From: Deltaproteobacteria bacterium
GTDB lineage: Bacteria; Myxococcota_A; UBA9042; DTJE01
Direction: 5' to 3'
Length of the DNA stretch: 8,881 bases
Assembly (NCBI GenBank): GCA_016784945.1
Contig: JADHTP010000119.1
Coordinates: forward strand, 1-8,881
Part shown: piece by piece, positions 6,122 to 8,881 of the stretch
Layout of the letters: every line of letters starts with the position of its first letter
How positions within the stretch are numbered: position 1 is the first letter of the stretch
Position numbers and translations under genes: made by a program
Notes under the pieces: generated by a model
Database searches by the model: none
The model's input: only the letters and a program-made list of their open reading frames with translations
What the model was told of the DNA's origin: nothing

Positions 6122-6981
6122 CACACCCCCAGCGTTTCGATGACGTTGCCCATGGTGGTGAATCGGAAACGCCTGAGCAGGGCCTCGAGCTTGGCCGGGG
6201 CCCGCCCCAGTTGAACGCGATGTCGCAGCCAGTAGGACAGGCCGCCGGCAATGCGCGGCTGATCCGGGTCCAGTTCCCAGGGATGGATATAGGCCACGGC
6301 CGGCAAACCCAGGGTCTGGAGGCGCCTGAAGCCCGCCTCCACCACGGTCGTGGGCAGTGCCCGCAGGTAGAAGCCCCCGGAAAACGGCAGATTCACGGGG
6401 CCGATCCGGATGGTCGACAGTGGAAATTCCACCAGTTGTCCACCGGGTTTCGCGCGGTAGGGAAACCGGGGCGCTCCGGGAAAGCCGTAACGCGGGTTGC
6501 GCACTGGGAACACGCTGGAATCGAAAGAAAAGCCCAGATCCTCCAGCACGTCGAGGGCCCAGATGGTCCGCCGATCCACGGAAAAACAGGGGGCACGGTA
6601 CCGCCCGGCAGGGGCGCCGACGCACTGTTCCACCGATTCCAACGCCCGGGTCACCGATTCCCGGAAGTCCTTTTCGTTCCGATCCCACAGTGGCAGGTGG
6701 TAGTCGTCGTGTATCCCCATTTCGTGGCCCGCATCGGCCACCCGTCGGATCAGGCCGGGATGTTCCCGCGCCAGGTAGCCCAGCACAAAGAAGGTGGCGC
6801 GAGTTCCCGTGGCGTCGAGCAGGTCCAGCAGGCGCGACAGGCCTTCTTCCAATCTTGAAGGGTACGTGGCCACGTCCCCCGGGCGGTCAGCCATGCCGGC
6901 GTACCATTCCTCCACGTCCACGGTCAGGGCCAGCAGGCTCCGGTCGTCCGGATGCGTCCGGTTTTGGTCCGCACCGGTCAT
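6121..6981 (-). CDS. Polysaccharide deacetylase, XrtA/exosortase-locus type
   Basis: This 286-residue NodB-type carbohydrate esterase family 4 protein probably N-deacetylates an amino sugar of an exopolysaccharide. Motif 1 is TVDVEEW at 20-26 (Asp22 metal/catalytic position). Motif 2 is GHEMGIHDDYH with His91 and His95 as the HxxxH zinc ligands. Motif 3 is RYRAPCFSVD at 127-136. The late motif YIHPWELDPDQPR at 231-243 carries His233. The DVEEW opening and the HPWELDPDQPR end match the deacetylases of PEP-CTERM/exosortase exopolysaccharide loci as I remember them. No signal peptide is visible, as is common in that subgroup. ATG at 6981 overlaps the upstream stop as ATGA, so translation is coupled. 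A longer frame upstream exists only as a shadow of the neighbouring gene. No exosortase is present in the window. Confidence 0.93.
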   Translation of the reverse strand: MTGADQNRTHPDDRSLLALTVDVEEWYAGMADRPGDVATYPSRLEEGLSRLLDLLDATGTRATFFVLGYLAREHPGLIRRVADAGHEMGIHDDYHLPLWDRNEKDFRESVTRALESVEQCVGAPAGRYRAPCFSVDRRTIWALDVLEDLGFSFDSSVFPVRNPRYGFPGAPRFPYRAKPGGQLVEFPLSTIRIGPVNLPFSGGFYLRALPTTVVEAGFRRLQTLGLPAVAYIHPWELDPDQPRIAGGLSYWLRHRVQLGRAPAKLEALLRRFRFTTMGNVIETLGV

Positions 6982-8003
6982 GTCCTGGTCCACTTCTGGA
7001 CCCAGGGTTTTCCCACCAGCAAGGCGATCACGGCCAGTGGCCAGACCAGGTCCACGGGTTCTTTCACGCTCACCACCACCAGGATGAATGGTACGGACTG
7101 GACGACCGCCAGGGCCACCACGGAGCCGGGGATCGATCCCAGCCGACCCGACAGCCAGTACACGAAATGATGGGGACTCCCGCGCCAGGGGGGGATTCCG
7201 CTGCGCACCCTTCGTACCGACACCCAGGCCACCTCGAGCACCGGGATGGCCATGAGCAGCGCGGCCAAGGCCCATCCCTGCCCCCCCCGGGAGGGAATGT
7301 CCACGTACAGGATCAGCAATGCCGCCAACCCGCCCAGGGGCAGGGAACCGGAATCGCCCAGGATCTGTCGGCCCCGCCAGGCGTTGGACGGCAGAAATCC
7401 CAGAGAGGCGCCCGCAAAGGCCAGGGCCACCATGGCCAGGTGGGTGTCACCCTGCATCCACAGCAGCAGTCCCACGGCGGACAGGTGCAGGGACGCCACC
7501 GACGGAAGCAATCCGTCCACCACGTCCAGGATGTTGTAGGCGTTGGTCATCACGGTGAGCCAGGCCGTCACGGCCAGCACCCAGGGCAGTCCGTAGGGAA
7601 CCCAGACGGGCCGCGGCAGCCAGAGGGCGGTCATGAGCACCAGGGGCACCTGCAGGATGATCTTCCAGCCGGGCGTGAGGGGATGGGAGTCGTCCAGGAG
7701 GCCGATGAGGAACAGCCCGAACACGAACAGCAGGACAGGGCGCCATTCCGAATAGATGCCCATGGCCAGCACGGACACCAGGGTCCCCGCCAAGACCACG
7801 GCCAGGCCGCCGTAGCCATATCGAATACCTTCGGCGTGGCACGGGTTGTCCCCCGGGGGATGGATGGCGCCACCCACGCGTCGCACGTACAGGAACACCA
7901 CCCAGGACAGGACCAGGGACACGATGGCCGCCAAGATCACGATGCCGATTCGGCCGACCCCGATGCCATATTGCAGAAGTTCCAGCACGTCCGGTCCCTT
8001 CAT
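6978..8003 (-). CDS. WecA/MraY-family undecaprenyl-phosphate sugar-1-phosphate transferase (membrane)
   Basis: This 341-residue polytopic inner-membrane enzyme transfers a HexNAc-1-phosphate (or similar) from a UDP-sugar to undecaprenyl phosphate, starting lipid-linked glycan synthesis. About ten hydrophobic segments are visible, the first at ~17-40 and the last at ~316-332. Catalytic motifs in order: LLDDSHPLTPGWK with Asp104-Asp105; TNAYNILDVVDGL at 153-165 with Asp160 and Asp163; GDSGSLPLG at 216-224 with Asp217; and PPWRGSPHHF with His278-His279 in the cytoplasmic loop. These are the hallmarks of the PNPT superfamily. The loop GDNPCHAEGIRYGYGGLAV (51-69) stands where WecA proteins have the substrate-proximal loop before GGLA. 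ATG at 8003 overlaps the methyltransferase stop (ATGA) and has AGGAAGG a few bases upstream. Whether it serves exopolysaccharide or O-antigen is open; the deacetylase neighbour favours exopolysaccharide. Confidence 0.93.
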   Translation of the reverse strand: MKGPDVLELLQYGIGVGRIGIVILAAIVSLVLSWVVFLYVRRVGGAIHPPGDNPCHAEGIRYGYGGLAVVLAGTLVSVLAMGIYSEWRPVLLFVFGLFLIGLLDDSHPLTPGWKIILQVPLVLMTALWLPRPVWVPYGLPWVLAVTAWLTVMTNAYNILDVVDGLLPSVASLHLSAVGLLLWMQGDTHLAMVALAFAGASLGFLPSNAWRGRQILGDSGSLPLGGLAALLILYVDIPSRGGQGWALAALLMAIPVLEVAWVSVRRVRSGIPPWRGSPHHFVYWLSGRLGSIPGSVVALAVVQSVPFILVVVSVKEPVDLVWPLAVIALLVGKPWVQKWTRT

Positions 8004-8662
8004 TGCGCCTTCCTGCCCGACGCGAAATAGCCGCTGGGGCCCAGTCGACTCACCGTGATATCCACCAGGCCGGCCTCGCGAAACCAGCCTTCCACCTGCC
8101 CACTGGTCTGGAAGTAGATGGGGCAGCCGCGGAGGGCATAGGTCAGCTTCCTCAGCGGGTTCCTCGCCGCCCACACCCGTCTAAAGGAGGCGGCCACGTG
8201 GCCTCGGCTTAGTTCCGTCATGCGTTGCACCAGGGGAAAGGGATCGCGAATGTAGTCGAAGACCCCCAGTGCCCACACCACGTCCCAGGTCGCGGTCACG
8301 GGGAGATCCATGATGTCGCCGATACGGAATTCGACCCGGTCCGACAGGCCGGCCTCGCGGGCCGCGTTCTCCCCCAGGCTGATCATGGCCGGTGAGAGGT
8401 CGATTCCCAGGGCGCAAGCCGCCCCCGCCTCCACGGCGGCCGTCATCTGCCGCCCACTGCCGCAGCCCACGTCCAGGACCGTCGGTTCACTGTATCCATC
8501 GAGGATCTCAAGGGCAAAGGCCTGTCGCATGGGCACGGCCTGGCGGAACAGACGATCCACCAGGGAACGGCGATGGTAGACGCCATCGAACTGTTCGGCA
8601 TACCCCGACCAGAACCGGCGCACCTTTTCCACATCGCGTGACCATCGTGACGGGTCGTTCAT
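8000..8662 (-). CDS. Class I SAM-dependent methyltransferase
   Basis: This 220-residue Rossmann-fold methyltransferase is soluble and cytoplasmic. Motif I VLDVGCGSGR lies at 62-71, the acidic residue after strand 2 is Asp88 in GIDLSPAM, IGDIMDLP at 114-121 carries Asp116, and the post-strand-4 segment is WDVVWALGVFDYIRD. The C-terminal part (FRRVWAARNPLRK, YFQTSGQVEGWFREAGL) follows the ubiquinone/menaquinone-methyltransferase-like layout. The methyl acceptor cannot be predicted. As first gene of a coupled operon with glycan enzymes it may modify a sugar or glycolipid intermediate. ATG at 8662 is the first start after the intergenic region. Its ribosome site is weak (CAGG). I see no clear minus-strand promoter in the 150 bp upstream. 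Confidence 0.9.
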   Translation of the reverse strand: MNDPSRWSRDVEKVRRFWSGYAEQFDGVYHRRSLVDRLFRQAVPMRQAFALEILDGYSEPTVLDVGCGSGRQMTAAVEAGAACALGIDLSPAMISLGENAAREAGLSDRVEFRIGDIMDLPVTATWDVVWALGVFDYIRDPFPLVQRMTELSRGHVAASFRRVWAARNPLRKLTYALRGCPIYFQTSGQVEGWFREAGLVDITVSRLGPSGYFASGRKAQ

Positions 8663-8724
8663 GGCAACCTGCCGTAACCGTGCCCTGTTTTACCCCATGG
8701 ACGGTCCTGGCGTCCAGCATGAGA

Positions 8725-8754
8725 CGTTGATCGTCGATCGTTGATCGTTGATCG
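8725..8754. repeat. Tandem heptanucleotide repeat (four copies)
   Basis: Four consecutive 7-mers, CGTTGAT, CGTCGAT, CGTTGAT and CGTTGAT, occupy 8725-8752, followed by a partial CG. They lie between divergent genes, 62 bp upstream of the minus-strand methyltransferase start and 60 bp before the + strand start. The GATC within the array gives four Dam-type sites. Confidence 0.9.
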
Positions 8755-8776
8755 CAGGCTGAGGCCCATATATCGT
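8748..8776 (+). promoter_or_regulatory. Possible sigma-70-like promoter for the rightward gene
   Basis: TTGATC (8748-8753, the last repeat unit) and TATCGT (8771-8776) are separated by 17 bases. Each matches the consensus at four of six positions. The spacing is ideal and the location suits the gene starting at 8813, but the match is weak and could be chance. Confidence 0.25.
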
Positions 8777-8812
8777 AGGGAACGATCGGTTGAATCAGGC
8801 TGGGCGAATGAC

Positions 8813-8881
8813 ATGACTATCGACTCGGACATTGTGGGCACGCCCCTGCGCGAGAACACCTTCGAGGTGTTCTGGCGCCAT
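8813..8881 (+). CDS. N-terminus of an unidentified protein (3' end outside window)
   Basis: Twenty-three codons are open from ATG 8813 to the window edge. The peptide starts MTIDSDIVGTPL and ends RENTFEVFWRH. No family can be recognised from so little. An alternative ATG at 8808 is followed at once by a stop. The ribosome site is poor (GGGCGAATG area). The gene is divergent from the glycan operon, and the acidic start followed by a basic or aromatic stretch would be compatible with a membrane-anchored chain-length or export protein of the same locus, but that is speculation. The nucleotide sequence in codons 14-21 includes a perfect inverted repeat. Confidence 0.5.
   Translation, partial: MTIDSDIVGTPLRENTFEVFWRH
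8853..8873. repeat. Perfect 9-bp inverted repeat with 3-base loop at the start of the rightward gene
   Basis: AGAACACCT (8853-8861) and AGGTGTTCT (8865-8873) are perfect reverse complements around a TCG centre. In RNA this gives a tight stem-loop about 40 bases downstream of the ATG. In DNA it is a 21-bp near-palindrome of a size typical of a dimeric repressor site. Confidence 0.85.

Noticed and set aside
6122..6688. A 189-residue N-terminal extension of the glycosyltransferase frame
   Set aside because: The extension lies wholly inside the deacetylase gene in another frame and has Arg/Pro/Gly-rich shadow composition. The GT4 fold starts right at ATG 6121.
6357..8030. A 557-codon open frame on the + strand opposite the deacetylase and membrane transferase genes
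   Set aside because: It is low-complexity, rich in Gly, His, Gln, Arg and Pro, has no family motif, and is antisense to two genes with complete catalytic motifs. Long antisense frames are expected in GC-rich DNA.
8659..8859. A 66-codon minus-strand frame across the divergent intergenic region
   Set aside because: It crosses the tandem repeat and overlaps the methyltransferase start, with no motif or ribosome site. It is probably non-coding.

Overview
The window is GC-rich, densely coding bacterial DNA. It has two blocks that meet tail to tail near 3479-3503. The gene content suggests an anaerobic or facultative member of the Desulfobacterota (deltaproteobacterial type). It combines acyl-CoA carboxylase parts, a BKACE-family enzyme, a cysteine-rich ferredoxin-like protein with an N-terminal helix-turn-helix-like region, and a polysaccharide locus with an exosortase-type deacetylase. 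The taxonomy is inferred from gene content only.

Block 1 (+ strand, 1-3478) is a CoA-metabolism operon followed by a cyclophilin. It starts inside a biotin carboxylase subunit (only the C-terminal 231 residues are present). A separate biotin carboxyl carrier protein follows 22 bp later, then an enoyl-CoA hydratase/isomerase-family protein overlapping it by 8 bp, then a beta-keto acid cleavage enzyme (BKACE, formerly DUF849) behind a near-perfect Shine-Dalgarno. Together they look like a route that carboxylates an unsaturated acyl-CoA, hydrates it and handles a beta-keto acid/acetoacetate intermediate. The substrate cannot be read from the sequence. After a 60-bp gap comes a cytoplasmic cyclophilin-type peptidyl-prolyl isomerase with a TTG start.

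Block 2 (- strand, 8662 down to 3504) holds five genes. Four of them, a SAM methyltransferase, a WecA/MraY-like polyprenyl-phosphate sugar-1-phosphate transferase, a polysaccharide deacetylase of the exosortase-locus type and a WbuB-like GT4 glycosyltransferase, overlap by 1-4 bp and form one translationally coupled glycan-assembly operon. The fifth, 80 bp further on, is a cysteine-rich protein with two 4Fe-4S ferredoxin motifs. Its homology-supported N-terminus begins at an ATC codon with a strong Shine-Dalgarno, so it may use a rare non-canonical start.

The right edge (8663-8881) is a divergent intergenic region with a four-copy heptanucleotide tandem repeat, then the first 23 codons of a rightward gene that contains a perfect 9-bp inverted repeat. 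I see no RNA genes, CRISPR arrays, insertion sequences or phage genes. The most notable observations are the ATC start, the carboxylase alpha chain split at its domain junction, the 9-G homopolymer in the glycosyltransferase, and the heptad-type repeats at both ends of the minus-strand block.
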